Assembly: GCF_002564045.1 (NCBI RefSeq)
Contig: NZ_PDJK01000002.1
Span: 124,001 to 188,000 of the forward strand
Reading direction: 5' to 3'
Source of the DNA: Amycolatopsis sulphurea
GTDB taxonomy: Bacteria; Actinomycetota; Actinomycetes; Mycobacteriales; Pseudonocardiaceae
Length of the DNA: 64,000 nt
The notes beneath the pieces were generated by a model. It saw only the letters and a list, made by a program, of their open reading frames with translations. It searched no databases and had not been told where the DNA came from. Position numbers and translations under genes: made by a program. Every line of letters starts with the position of its first letter. Position 1 is the first letter of the stretch. Shown here in pieces: positions 1 to 8,403 of the stretch.

Positions 1-123
1 TCCGAGCGCGGGGGCAACCAGCTGGTCGCCCTGCTGTGGGTGGCGCTCGGCTTCGTCGTCCTGGTGCTGGTGCTCTCGCTGCTCCAGCGCAGCCTGGAGA
101 AGCGCTGGAGCGTGGCCCGATGA
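1..123 (+). CDS. Amino-acid ABC transporter permease, C-terminal end (GluC-like), partial
   Basis: The frame is open from the window edge and stops with TGA at 121-123, so only the last 40 residues are visible. They form one hydrophobic membrane helix (LLWVALGFVVLVLVLSLL) followed by a short basic tail. The stop overlaps the ATG of the next permease gene by 4 bp (ATGA at 120-123), the usual arrangement of the two membrane subunits of glutamate-type uptake systems (GluC then GluD). Family assignment rests mainly on this neighbour because no signature motif lies in the visible part. Confidence 0.7.
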   Translation, partial: SERGGNQLVALLWVALGFVVLVLVLSLLQRSLEKRWSVAR

Positions 124-1010
124 GTTCCGTTCTGTTCGACGCCCCGGGGCCGAAGTCCCGGACGCGGCACCGGATCTACGCGGTGGCCGGCATCGCCGTG
201 GTGCTCGCGCTGGTCGCGTTCGTGATCTACCGCTTCGCCGACACCGGGCAGTTCTCGGCGCGCAAGTGGGATTGGCTGCAGTACTCCCAGGTCCAGAGCG
301 ATCTCGGCAACGCCGTGCTCTCCACGATCGAAGCGTTCGCGCTGGGCGCGGTGCTCGCGGTGCTGTTCGGCTCGATCTTCGCCGCCGGGAGGCTGTCCGA
401 TCGCGCGTGGCTGCGCGGGATCTGCACCTTCGTGGTGGAGTTCTTCCGCGCGATCCCGTTGCTGATCCTGATGTTCCTGTTCTACTACGGCATGCCGACG
501 TTCGGGGTGCAGACCTCGCCGTTCTTCGCCGTGGTGCTCGGCCTGACGCTGTACAACGGCTCGGTGCTGGCGGAAGTCTTCCGCGCCGGCGTGATGTCCC
601 TGCCGAAGGGACAGAGCGAAGCCGCGTACGCGCTCGGCATGCGCAAGACGCAGGTGATGTTCACCGTCCTGCTGCCGCAGGCGATCCGCGCGATGCTGCC
701 GTCGATCATCAGCCAGCTCGTGGTGCTGCTGAAGGACACCGCGCTCGGCTTCCTGGTGCTGTACCCGGAGCTGCTGTACTACGCGCGCTACATCGGCTCG
801 CAGGGTGCTTTCGGGCGGCCGATCGTGCCGTCGACGCTGGTGGCCGCGGCCATCTACATCGTGCTGTGCCTGCTGCTCACCGCGCTGGCGAAGTACCTGG
901 AGAAGCGCAACCGGCGCAACAAGAAGGTCATCGACATCCCGGAAAACCCCGCTGAGCAGATCACCCTCGGCACCGCCGCCGGTGGCGGTGTGGCCGGCGG
1001 CGGCGTTTAG
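120..1010 (+). CDS. gluD: Amino-acid ABC transporter permease, GluD/HisM type
   Basis: Inner-membrane subunit of a polar amino-acid (probably glutamate) uptake ABC transporter, 296 aa. The start is the ATG at 120 that overlaps the upstream permease stop; the frame opens further upstream but that part is only readthrough of the upstream gene. A membrane segment at about residues 17-38 is followed by the permease domain. The EAA loop that docks the ATPase is visible as EAAYALGMRKTQVMFTVLLP, then LKDTALGFLVLYPELLYYAR, typical of HisM/GluD proteins. The C terminus ends in a basic and then Gly/Ala-rich tail. The solute-binding protein and ATPase would lie to the left of the window. A strong hairpin follows directly. 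Exact substrate is inferred from family resemblance only. Confidence 0.85.
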   Translation: MSSVLFDAPGPKSRTRHRIYAVAGIAVVLALVAFVIYRFADTGQFSARKWDWLQYSQVQSDLGNAVLSTIEAFALGAVLAVLFGSIFAAGRLSDRAWLRGICTFVVEFFRAIPLLILMFLFYYGMPTFGVQTSPFFAVVLGLTLYNGSVLAEVFRAGVMSLPKGQSEAAYALGMRKTQVMFTVLLPQAIRAMLPSIISQLVVLLKDTALGFLVLYPELLYYARYIGSQGAFGRPIVPSTLVAAAIYIVLCLLLTALAKYLEKRNRRNKKVIDIPENPAEQITLGTAAGGGVAGGGV

Positions 1011-1030
1011 CTTCGCCGGCACTGTGGAAA

Positions 1031-1060
1031 CGCCCGGCCGGGTATCCGGCCGGGCGTTTT
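1031..1060 (+). terminator. Rho-independent terminator, possibly bidirectional
   Basis: A perfect 11-bp stem (CGCCCGGCCGG at 1031-1041 and its complement at 1046-1056) with a GTAT loop is followed by TTTT. It lies 20 bp after the gluD stop. The flanking GGAAA and TTTTCC also pair, so the same hairpin could end the convergent minus-strand operon whose last gene stops at 1069. Confidence 0.85.
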
Positions 1061-1068
1061 CCGTGTGA

Positions 1069-2313
1069 CTACTGGTAAGGATCGAGAATCCGCTGAATAT
1101 CGGTCCGGTAATTCGGCAGGTTGATGAAGTTGTGGTCACCCGGCAGGCCCGCGTTCTTCTCGATGGTCTTGATCACCCGGGTGATTGTGTCGCTCTTGGG
1201 CAGCAGGGCCACGGTCGGGCACAGCTTCAGATTCTCGATGACCACCCAGTTGATCGCGTAGCCGAGTGATTGCACCCAGTTGAAGTAGTCCGACTCCGCG
1301 ATGACCGGCGCACCGCCGAGCGCGCGCAGGATGGTGTTCTTGTATTTTCCGGACTCGGTTTTGGTGGAATCCTTCCCGTCGGCCTGCTTGTAGTCACCGC
1401 CGCCACCGATTCCGTTGAAGCGTGCTTCGACGGAGGCGCCGAAGTCCTCGCTTTCCTTGGTCGACTCCTCGAAGCTGGTGATCGTCGTCGATTCCTTGGC
1501 GTAGATCGCGCCACCCAGCGTGAACTCCAGGGGCACGTAGTAGCCCCAGTCGTCCAGCACCTCCAGAAGCTTGGCATAGTGGGAGCTGTCCGGCTCCGTC
1601 TTGTACGCCACGGCCTCCTCGACCTCCTGGGCGAACCCCGGGCGGGCGGTCATGGTCTTGCGGTCGACGCGCAGGAAGATCTTCCTGACCCACATCCGGC
1701 TGACCAGATGTTCGCTGGCATCCTTCTTGTTGACGGAATGCTCTTGCGAGTACTTGTACTCTGCTTTCGCGTCCGCGAAGGGCGTCGCCACCGAAACCGA
1801 GCCGGACTTCATACCGGAGATGGTGAGGCTGCTGGTGAACTCGGAGAACGTGTATTCGGTGGACTTCTCCGAAGTGACCGTGGGCTGGGTGGGCGTGGGC
1901 AGGCCGCTCCAGGTGCACACGTCACCACGAGTGCTGCGCGTGAGGCCGTCGTTCGACAGGATCAGCCCGCGGTAGATGTACACACTGTCGAACAGCGCTT
2001 TCTTGTCCGAGCCGGTCAGCTGGTTGTACTTTTCCACACCGTCCTGACTCTTCAGGTTGCCGTGCTGCCCGATGTAGATGGTCGTTCCGGATTCTCCGAG
2101 CAGGTCGGACAGTTTGATGTCCTTCTCCTGCTTGTGATCGACCGGAGCTTTGTTGAACAGGAAGCTGTCCTCCGGTGTCATGAAATTGTCTTTGCTCAGC
2201 TCGGCGCGCACCACATCGAGCGTGGCGGCGACGTCGAGCGGGACCGCCCGGCTGCCGCCGCCGATCTTCTCCACGTCGATCAATTTCTTGGTTTCCAGCT
2301 TGGTACCACTCAT
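1069..2313 (-). CDS. MACPF (membrane attack complex/perforin)-like protein
   Basis: Predicted pore-forming-fold protein of 414 aa without a signal peptide. The MACPF signature region is recognisable: WGYYV at 256-260, six residues, then GG at 267-268, matching the family pattern aromatic-G-x-x-aromatic...GG. After it come a Ser/Thr/Glu-rich segment (272-325) at the place of the second membrane-inserting helix cluster, YKNTILRALGG (324-334), and W346 with P366 in the usual C-terminal part. Residues 32-81 (LDVVRAEL...FM...TTIYIG) resemble the N terminus of the neighbouring gene product and may be a small beta-grasp-like module; that fold is a guess. Start ATG at 2313 has an AAGGGA ribosome site. 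Third gene of a likely operon, 28 bp after its neighbour. GC is near 60% in a line I counted, below surrounding genes, which suggests transfer. Pore activity is inferred. Confidence 0.7.
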   Translation of the reverse strand: MSGTKLETKKLIDVEKIGGGSRAVPLDVAATLDVVRAELSKDNFMTPEDSFLFNKAPVDHKQEKDIKLSDLLGESGTTIYIGQHGNLKSQDGVEKYNQLTGSDKKALFDSVYIYRGLILSNDGLTRSTRGDVCTWSGLPTPTQPTVTSEKSTEYTFSEFTSSLTISGMKSGSVSVATPFADAKAEYKYSQEHSVNKKDASEHLVSRMWVRKIFLRVDRKTMTARPGFAQEVEEAVAYKTEPDSSHYAKLLEVLDDWGYYVPLEFTLGGAIYAKESTTITSFEESTKESEDFGASVEARFNGIGGGGDYKQADGKDSTKTESGKYKNTILRALGGAPVIAESDYFNWVQSLGYAINWVVIENLKLCPTVALLPKSDTITRVIKTIEKNAGLPGDHNFINLPNYRTDIQRILDPYQ

Positions 2314-2341
2314 GTCAGCATCCCTTGAGTCGATTGGCCGG

Positions 2342-3382
2342 CTATTCCCAGGTCTGTTCGGGCGGCGGATTGTAAGCGCCGGTGATCACCTTGGCGCTCT
2401 GCTCGTCCTTGAAGACGAAGAAATAGACGGTGACCGATCCCGATGCTTTGTCCCACGGGTCGACCTGGACGTTGTCAATCCCACCGAAGGTTTCCTTCGA
2501 GTCCGGCCCCTTGATCGGGCCGCCGTGTATGATTCCCCCGCCGGAAATACCGCCGAAGAACTTGCCGCCACCCACGTACGAAAAGTCGTCGTCGTACTTG
2601 TACGACTGGCCATTCATCTCGTAGGAGTGCACAGTGCGCGTGGCGAACGTGACCGTCGAAAAGGCCACCTTGTCGTGATCGGGCAGCGTCTGCGTGTCCG
2701 CTCTGGCGATTTGAATCGTCTTCTGCTCGCTTTGGTAACGGTGCAGGACCGTCATGTGCTCCTTGCCCATCTCCGCCTTGTCCGTCACGACGCTGTAGAG
2801 ATCGTCGACGATCATCGTGCCCTTGCCCTGCTGGACCTTGAACCCGAACCCGGCTCCGCCGTAGGCCTTGATGTCGAAGTCGACGACGCTGTCCGCCACG
2901 ACCACACAGACGTTTTCGTAGAGGCCCGGCGTATCGGTCGTGGGATGCACGTTCGACAGGACCAGCGGTGTCATGGCACCGACTTTGTCGTTCTGCTTCT
3001 TGGCCTCCGGGTCGGTCGTGTTCAGCCGGACCCGGACCTTGAGCTTCCGGTCCTGCAGCCACTCGGTGGAGGTGCCCACGAGATCGGGCAGCTTGCCCTT
3101 GATATCGGTGAGGATGACCGTGTTCCGGGACGGAACGATGGCCTTCTTGAGCGAAACATCGTCTTCGAGATTCTGTTCGATGATCGCCTTGTTCTTGGAG
3201 ATCTCTTCTTTTGTCGCGTATTGATTCAGGAAGCGATACTGCGGACCGTTCGGCGCGTCGGCAGGCATGAAGCCGGACGATTGCAGGGCCGCCCGCACTT
3301 CCTTGAGCTTGGTGGACTCGGAGAAGTCCTTACTGGTGTGCTCATCGTCCGTCACACCCTTGTAGAAGTCGAAAGCCGACAT
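2342..3382 (-). CDS. Uncharacterised glycine-rich partner of the MACPF-like protein
   Basis: Protein of 346 aa that I do not recognise as a named family. Residues 26-93 (LKEVRAALQSSGFM ... FLNQY ... NTVILTD) align by eye with residues 32-81 of the adjacent MACPF-like protein, so the two share an N-terminal module. The centre (168-200) has KAYGGAGFGFKVQQGKG and the end has SYVGGGKFFGGISGGG at 268-283, glycine-rich stretches seen in beta-structured membrane-active proteins. No signal peptide or helix-type membrane span is evident. The ATG at 3382 has a GAAAGGATC ribosome site 8 nt upstream. It is 37 bp after the RNase gene and 28 bp before the MACPF gene, so co-transcription is likely. A role as second component of a pore complex is an inference from position and the shared module. 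Confidence 0.6.
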   Translation of the reverse strand: MSAFDFYKGVTDDEHTSKDFSESTKLKEVRAALQSSGFMPADAPNGPQYRFLNQYATKEEISKNKAIIEQNLEDDVSLKKAIVPSRNTVILTDIKGKLPDLVGTSTEWLQDRKLKVRVRLNTTDPEAKKQNDKVGAMTPLVLSNVHPTTDTPGLYENVCVVVADSVVDFDIKAYGGAGFGFKVQQGKGTMIVDDLYSVVTDKAEMGKEHMTVLHRYQSEQKTIQIARADTQTLPDHDKVAFSTVTFATRTVHSYEMNGQSYKYDDDFSYVGGGKFFGGISGGGIIHGGPIKGPDSKETFGGIDNVQVDPWDKASGSVTVYFFVFKDEQSAKVITGAYNPPPEQTWE

Positions 3383-3419
3383 TCAGCAGATCCTTTCGGT
3401 TACAGGGCCCGGAACCGGC

Positions 3420-3884
3420 TCACTTGGTACAATCCTTCAGGGCACCGATCTGCCGGAAAGTGTGATAATGGTCCGGCGTATAGGAATAGCAGGAAGGCTG
3501 GCCGCTCTTGTCCGGCGCCCCGACCACGATCCGTTCCAGTCCCCGGTTTCCGGGAATCGTCGGGTAGCACTGGACGTCGTACTCGTGAAATGGCGCGTAC
3601 TTGGCCTTGAGTAGTTGTTCGTTGTTGCTGAACTCGCCGCCCGCATAGCAGTAGACACCGCCGATCTTGCGCCACCCCTGGCTCTGCGGCCAGCCCTGCC
3701 GCCGCCACCGGGTGACGGCATCTTCGGGAGTACTGGCCAAGACGGTGACGGGAGTGGCCACGCTTACCGAAGGGGTGCTCCTTGCCTGTGCCGCGAACGC
3801 GGCGCCCGAAGGAATGAGTGCGGCCGAGGCGGCAAGGACGCAGCCGAGGGACACGATCCGAAACTTGGTCACACGTGTGCTCAC
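3420..3884 (-). CDS. Secreted guanyl-specific ribonuclease (RNase Sa/T1/barnase superfamily)
   Basis: Secreted RNase of 154 aa expected to cut RNA 3' of guanosine. The signal peptide is clear: basic start, hydrophobic SLGCVLAASAALIPSGAA, and a cleavage site after AFA near residue 31. The mature part matches Streptomyces RNase Sa as I recall it: F-x-N-x-E-x-L at 85-91, FHEYDV around Glu101, GNRGLERIVVG with Arg114 and Arg118, and PDHYHTF with His139. These are the equivalents of the catalytic Glu54, Arg65, Arg69 and His85 of RNase Sa, so the enzyme should be active. Cysteines at 79, 106, 132 and 152 could form disulfides outside the cell. The GTG start at 3884 has a GAGAGGAA ribosome site. No barstar-like inhibitor is visible nearby, as in other exported RNases. 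First gene of the operon with the MACPF-like pair. Confidence 0.85.
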   Translation of the reverse strand: MSTRVTKFRIVSLGCVLAASAALIPSGAAFAAQARSTPSVSVATPVTVLASTPEDAVTRWRRQGWPQSQGWRKIGGVYCYAGGEFSNNEQLLKAKYAPFHEYDVQCYPTIPGNRGLERIVVGAPDKSGQPSCYSYTPDHYHTFRQIGALKDCTK

Positions 3885-4467
3885 CGAAGGTTCCTCTCTG
3901 GTATGGGCATTCCGGATTCCGCAGCAAGCAGGCGGTCATCCACCGACTCAGCATCGCGTATCGGATCGAACCCCCGGGACCTACGGGTGATAGGACCGCT
4001 CGGACGGGTAAGGCACCGCCATAGCGTGACCCGTCGTGATATTCCGGCGAATACCTTCTCGCAGAGCGGGAAAATCGGCGCACTGGTCTGCGCCGGCGAG
4101 TGAGCGGATCGACGGGGATTCGCACGCACGATGACGACCATTCCGAAAGGTGGTCGAACGCCGCATCAACCTGATGACCCCCAGGTGGGGGCCGGATCGC
4201 GAGCCGGAACACCCCATCGGGCGGCGCTCACCCGGGTACACCGGCCGACTGGCGTGCCTCAGCCGATCAGCCCGGAAATCACCGGCCGGCTCCACACCGG
4301 AAAAGCAAGTCGCCGACAAGAACTCAGCTCTCCGTCAAAGCCCCTGCTCGGTGGCAGACCCTACGCCCAAGAACACGCGTATCTGGCAATCGGCAAACAA
4401 CCCGGCAAGCCCGCACCGATCTCCGGTTCGGCAGCGATCTCCGGAATGAGGACCGCACACCCAGGGA
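3885..4467. other. Intergenic region upstream of the RNase operon
   Basis: No convincing gene in this stretch of about 580 bases. Short open frames on both strands have no family features, no ribosome sites and odd composition. The promoter of the RNase operon must lie here, reading leftward. A small inverted repeat CCCCC-AGGT-GGGGG sits at 4178-4191. GC is lower and less regular than in the flanking sdh genes, as in the RNase operon itself. Confidence 0.5.
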
Positions 4468-4818
4468 TCAGTGCCCGGCGGCCCGTGGGTGCTTCGGCTC
4501 ATACAGCGGCACGGTGGTCCCGCTCGGCAGCCGGACCCGGGCAATCGTGCCCCACCGCGCGTGCTGGTGGTCCCCTTCGATCGCGGCACCCTTTTCCGCA
4601 AGTTCGGCGAGCGTCGCATCGAGATCGGTGCACATCAGGTACAACTCCTGCCGCGGCGCGCCCTCGGCCGGATGCACCGCGACTTCGGCGGGCGGCAGCT
4701 CGAAGATCAGCCAGCCGGCTCCGGCATCGACGTGCCCGAGCCCCAGCACGTCCCGCAGGAACGCCCGGTCGGCCTCCGGATCCTGACTGTAGATGATCAC
4801 ATGCGCACCGTCGATCAC
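4468..4818 (-). CDS. VOC family (glyoxalase/bleomycin resistance-like) protein
   Basis: Small metal-binding-fold protein of 116 aa, the normal length for a single-domain VOC protein. It opens with MIDGAHVIIYSQDPEADRAF, the first beta-alpha-beta unit, then FLRDVLGLGHVDAGAGWLIF and a second half with ELYLMCTDLDATLAELAEKG and a final strand ending in VPLYEPKHP. Substrate cannot be read from the sequence; the family includes glyoxalase I, dioxygenases and antibiotic-binding proteins. It starts 31 bp after the end of sdhB on the same strand and may be the last gene of the sdh transcript. Confidence 0.8.
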   Translation of the reverse strand: MIDGAHVIIYSQDPEADRAFLRDVLGLGHVDAGAGWLIFELPPAEVAVHPAEGAPRQELYLMCTDLDATLAELAEKGAAIEGDHQHARWGTIARVRLPSGTTVPLYEPKHPRAAGH

Positions 4819-4849
4819 GCGGCCTCCTCCTCGACGCGCACGCGGTGGC

Positions 4850-5602
4850 TCACCGATTGCGCCGGAACAGCTTGTCGCCGAGCCAGACGATCGGGTCGTA
4901 CTTGCGGTCGGCCACCCGTTCCTTCATCGGGATCAGCGCGTTGTCGGTGATGTGGATGCCTTCCGGGCACACCTCGGTGCAGCACTTGGTGATGTTGCAG
5001 AAGCCGAGCCCGTGCTCGTCCTGTGCGGCGTCACGCCGGTCGGCCGCGTCGAGCGGGTGCATCTCCAGCTCCGCGATGCGCATCAGGTACCGCGGCCCGG
5101 CGAAGTTCTCCTTGTTCTCCTCGTGATCGCGGACCACGTGGCAGGTGTTCTGGCACAGGTAGCACTCGATGCACTTGCGGAACTCCTGCGAACGTTCGAC
5201 GTCCACCTGCCGCATCCGGTACTCGCCCGGCCCCAGGCCCGCCGGCGGGGTGAACGACGGGATCTCGCGGGCCTTGGTGTAGTTGAACGACACGTCGGTC
5301 ACCAGATCGCGGATCACCGGGAAGGCGCGCAACGGCGTCACGGTGATCACCTCGTCCTCGGCGAAGGTGGACATCCGCGTCATGCACAACAGCCGCGGCC
5401 TGCCGTTGATCTCCGCCGAGCAGGATCCGCACTTGCCCGCCTTGCAGTTCCAGCGCACCGCCAGATCGGCGGCCTGGGTGGCCTGCAACCGGTGGATGAT
5501 GTCGAGGACCACCTCGCCCTCGTTCACCTCGACCCGGTAGTCCCGCAGGTCGCCGCCGGCCTCGTCGCCCCGCCAGACCCGGAAGCTCGCCTGGTAGCTC
5601 AT
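4850..5602 (-). CDS. sdhB: Succinate dehydrogenase iron-sulfur subunit (Sdh1 type)
   Basis: Electron-transfer subunit of complex II, 250 aa, passing electrons from SdhA flavin to quinone. The N-terminal ferredoxin domain has the [2Fe-2S] ligands in CKAGKCGSCSAEINGRPRLLC; the C-terminal domain has CIECYLCQNTC and CNITKCCTEVCPEG for the [4Fe-4S] and [3Fe-4S] clusters. The ATG at 5602 overlaps the sdhA stop by 4 bp; a longer open frame upstream is sdhA out of frame. Length and gene order (anchor, flavoprotein, Fe-S) fit the Mycobacterium Rv0249c-Rv0247c Sdh1 operon, where the Fe-S protein is 248 aa, rather than the canonical sdhCDAB set. Confidence 0.95.
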   Translation of the reverse strand: MSYQASFRVWRGDEAGGDLRDYRVEVNEGEVVLDIIHRLQATQAADLAVRWNCKAGKCGSCSAEINGRPRLLCMTRMSTFAEDEVITVTPLRAFPVIRDLVTDVSFNYTKAREIPSFTPPAGLGPGEYRMRQVDVERSQEFRKCIECYLCQNTCHVVRDHEENKENFAGPRYLMRIAELEMHPLDAADRRDAAQDEHGLGFCNITKCCTEVCPEGIHITDNALIPMKERVADRKYDPIVWLGDKLFRRNR

Positions 5603-7530
5603 GCCGTCCTCCCCGGATGCCCGGCCAGCTCGGCCTCGGTGAAGTACTTGCCCAGCTCGTCCAGCTCGAACAGCTCCAGCAGGTCCGCGCGCAGCGGGAG
5701 CTGTTCCTGCTCGGCCACCTCGACCCCGGGGATCACCGGATCCGGCCCGGCGACCGCGGAGCAGACCAGCAGCTTGTGCCGCCACTCGGCGTCCATGCCC
5801 GGGTAGTCGTCGCGGGTGTGCCCGCCGCGGCTCTCCGTGCGCAGCAGCGCCGCGCGGGCCACGCATTCACTGACCAGCAGCATGTTGCGCAGGTCGACGG
5901 CGAGGTGCCAACCGGGGTTGAACTGCCGGTGCCCCTCCACGGTGACCTGCTTCATCCGTTCCCGGATCTCGCCGAGTTTCGCCAGCGCCTCCCGGATCTC
6001 CGGGGCCCGGCGGATGATGCCGACCAGATCGTTCATCGACTGCTGCAGCTCGGTGTGCAGCGCGTACGGGTTCTCCGCGGCGCCTTCGGCGGGCGGGTCG
6101 AACGGGGCCAGCGCGGTCTTCGCCGCGAAGTCCACATCGGACTCGGCGACCTGCGGCCGCGCCGCGCCCAGACCGTCCACATAGGACGCCGCACCGAGCC
6201 CCGCGCGGCGGCCGAACACCAGCAGATCCGACAGCGAGTTGCCGCCGAGCCGGTTGGACCCGTGCATGCCGCCGGAGCACTCGCCCGCGGCGAACAGCCC
6301 GGGCACGCTCGCCGCGCCGGTGTCCGGGTCGACCTCCACCCCGCCCATCACGTAGTGGCAGGTCGGGCCGACCTCCATCGCCTCTTTGGTGATGTCCACG
6401 TCGGCGAGTTCCTTGAACTGGTGGTACATCGAGGGCAGCCGGCGCTGGATCTCCTCGGCGGGCAGCCGGCTGGCGATGTCCAGGAACACCCCGCCGTGCG
6501 GCGAACCCCGGCCCTCCTTGACCTCGGAGTTGATCGCCCGGGCCACCTCGTCGCGTGGCAGCAGGTCCGGCGTGCGGCGGTTGTTGTCCGCGTCGGCGTA
6601 CCAGCGGTCGGCCTCTTCCTCGCTGTCCGCGTACTGGCCCTTGAACACCTCCGGCACGTACCCGAACATGAACCGCTGGTCCTCGGAGTTCTTCAGCACG
6701 CCGCCGTCGCCACGCACGCCTTCGGTGACCAGGATGCCCTTCACACTCGGCGGCCAGACCATCCCGGTGGGGTGGAACTGCACGAACTCCATGTTGATCA
6801 GCTTGGCGCCCGCGCGCAGGGCCAGCGCGTGCCCGTCGCCGGTGTACTCCCACGAGTTCGAGGTGACCTTGAACGACTTCCCGATGCCACCGGTCGCGAG
6901 CACCACCGCAGGCGCCTCGAAGAGCACGAACCGGCCACTCTCCCGCCAATAGCCGAACGCGCCCGCGACCGCGCCGCCGTCGAGCAGCAGCTCGGTGATC
7001 GTGCATTCGGCGAATACCCGGATCCGCGCTTCGTAGTCACCGTAGGACTTGAAGTCTTCTTGTTGCAGCGAAACGATTTTCTGCTGCATCGTGCGGATCA
7101 GTTCGAGCCCGGTGCGGTCCCCGACGTGCGCGAGCCGCGGGTAGGTGTGCCCGCCGAAGTTGCGCTGGCTGATCCGCCCGTCCGCGGTGCGATCGAACAG
7201 CGCGCCGTAGGTCTCCAGCTCCCAGACGCGGTCCGGCGCCTCCTTCGCGTGCAGCTCCGCCATCCGCCAGTTGTTGAGGAACTTCCCGCCGCGCATGGTG
7301 TCGCGGAAATGCACCTGCCAGTTGTCGTTCGGGTTCGCGTTGCCCATCGACGCCGCGCAACCGCCCTCGGCCATCACCGTATGTGCCTTGCCGAACAGCG
7401 ATTTGCACACCACCGCCACCCGCAGGCCGCGTTCGCGCGCCTCGATCACCGCGCGCAGACCGGCGCCGCCGGCACCGATCACCACCACGTCGTAGCTGTG
7501 CCGTTCGACCTCGGTCATGAAGTGAGCCAC
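5599..7530 (-). CDS. sdhA: Succinate dehydrogenase flavoprotein subunit (Sdh1 type)
   Basis: Catalytic subunit of complex II, 643 aa, oxidising succinate to fumarate with covalently bound FAD. The N-terminal dinucleotide fold is DVVVIGAGGAGLRAVIEA; HTVMAEGGCAAS follows at the FAD attachment region. QFHPTGM and TEGVRGDGG line the active site, and HGSNRLGGNSLSDLLVFGRR is the conserved capping segment. TRTESRGGHTRDDYP near the C terminus is the usual arginine-rich motif. Length matches Mycobacterium Rv0248c (646 aa). The gene lies 42 bp after sdhC and overlaps sdhB by 4 bp, so the three are translated from one message. Confidence 0.96.
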   Translation of the reverse strand: MAHFMTEVERHSYDVVVIGAGGAGLRAVIEARERGLRVAVVCKSLFGKAHTVMAEGGCAASMGNANPNDNWQVHFRDTMRGGKFLNNWRMAELHAKEAPDRVWELETYGALFDRTADGRISQRNFGGHTYPRLAHVGDRTGLELIRTMQQKIVSLQQEDFKSYGDYEARIRVFAECTITELLLDGGAVAGAFGYWRESGRFVLFEAPAVVLATGGIGKSFKVTSNSWEYTGDGHALALRAGAKLINMEFVQFHPTGMVWPPSVKGILVTEGVRGDGGVLKNSEDQRFMFGYVPEVFKGQYADSEEEADRWYADADNNRRTPDLLPRDEVARAINSEVKEGRGSPHGGVFLDIASRLPAEEIQRRLPSMYHQFKELADVDITKEAMEVGPTCHYVMGGVEVDPDTGAASVPGLFAAGECSGGMHGSNRLGGNSLSDLLVFGRRAGLGAASYVDGLGAARPQVAESDVDFAAKTALAPFDPPAEGAAENPYALHTELQQSMNDLVGIIRRAPEIREALAKLGEIRERMKQVTVEGHRQFNPGWHLAVDLRNMLLVSECVARAALLRTESRGGHTRDDYPGMDAEWRHKLLVCSAVAGPDPVIPGVEVAEQEQLPLRADLLELFELDELGKYFTEAELAGHPGRTA

Positions 7531-7572
7531 CTCGAAGCTGGGGGTCTTGACTGCGAAGGAAGGGAGCGGAGG

Positions 7573-8403
7573 CTAGCCGACGAACCGCGGATCCGCGATC
7601 GCGCCGCTGGAGACCAGCAGCACGTACAGATCGGTCAGCACGAGCGTGCCGAGCGTGATCCAGGCGAGCGTCTGGTGCCGGGTGTTCAGTTTGGTCACCT
7701 GCGTCCAGATCCAGTACCGGACCGGATGCCGGGAGAAATGCTTGAGCCGCCCGCCGGTGACATGCCGGCACGAATGGCAGGACAGCGTGTAGGCCCAGAG
7801 CAGCACCACGTTCGCGACCAGGATCAGGTTGCCCAGCCCGAAACCGAACCCGCTGGGACTGTGGAAGGCGATGATCGCGTCGTAGGTGTTCACCAGCGAC
7901 ACGAGCACCGCGACGTAGAAGAAGTACCGGTGCACGTTCTGCACGATCAGCGGCAGCCGGGTCTCCCCGGTGTAGCGCGCGTGCGGCTCGGCCACCGCGC
8001 ACGCGGGCGGCGAGAACCACACCGAGCGGTAGTAGGCCTTGCGGTAGTAATAGCAGGTCAGCCGGAAGCCGAGCAGGAACGGCAGCACCAGCGTGCCGAG
8101 CGGGAGCCAGCTGGGGAAGGCACCGAACCAGTGCCCGAAGTGGCTCGATCCCTCGACGCACGAAGTGGAGACGCAGGGCGAGTAGAACGGCGTCAGGTAG
8201 TGGTAGTCCGGCACCCAGTACGCGGTGCGCACGAACGCGCGGATCGTCGCGTAGACGATGAAAGTGGCCAGCCCCAGCACAGTCAGCAGGGGCTGCAGCC
8301 ACCACCGGTCGGTGCGCAGCGTGCGCTCGGCCAGGCGCGCCCGCCCCGGGGAGCGGACGCCGGTACCGGCCCGGCTGACGTCTTCGTCAGCGGGCGCGCT
8401 CAC
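7573..8403 (-). CDS. sdhC: Succinate dehydrogenase membrane anchor, cytochrome b-like (Sdh1 type)
   Basis: Single-gene membrane anchor of 276 aa that docks SdhAB and reduces menaquinone; it resembles Rv0249c (273 aa) in length and position. Hydrophobic helices are visible around LLTVLGLATFIVYATIRAFV, LGTLVLPFLLGFRLTCYYY, YFFYVAVLVSLVNTYDAIIAF, LGNLILVANVVLLWAYTL and TLAWITLGTLVLTDLYVLLV, giving five spans. Histidines flanking helices (SCRHVTGGRLKH, NVHRYFF) are candidate haem ligands. The GTG at 8403 overlaps the stop of the upstream small gene by 4 bp, and translation coupling is likely. Confidence 0.9.
   Translation of the reverse strand: MSAPADEDVSRAGTGVRSPGRARLAERTLRTDRWWLQPLLTVLGLATFIVYATIRAFVRTAYWVPDYHYLTPFYSPCVSTSCVEGSSHFGHWFGAFPSWLPLGTLVLPFLLGFRLTCYYYRKAYYRSVWFSPPACAVAEPHARYTGETRLPLIVQNVHRYFFYVAVLVSLVNTYDAIIAFHSPSGFGFGLGNLILVANVVLLWAYTLSCHSCRHVTGGRLKHFSRHPVRYWIWTQVTKLNTRHQTLAWITLGTLVLTDLYVLLVSSGAIADPRFVG

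Noticed and set aside
4178..4191. CCCCC-AGGT-GGGGG as an operator.
   Set aside because: Five-base arms are too short and no second copy exists near the RNase promoter.
4131..4796. Open frame of 221 codons on the plus strand.
   Set aside because: It runs antisense through the VOC gene and its first half has no recognisable sequence.
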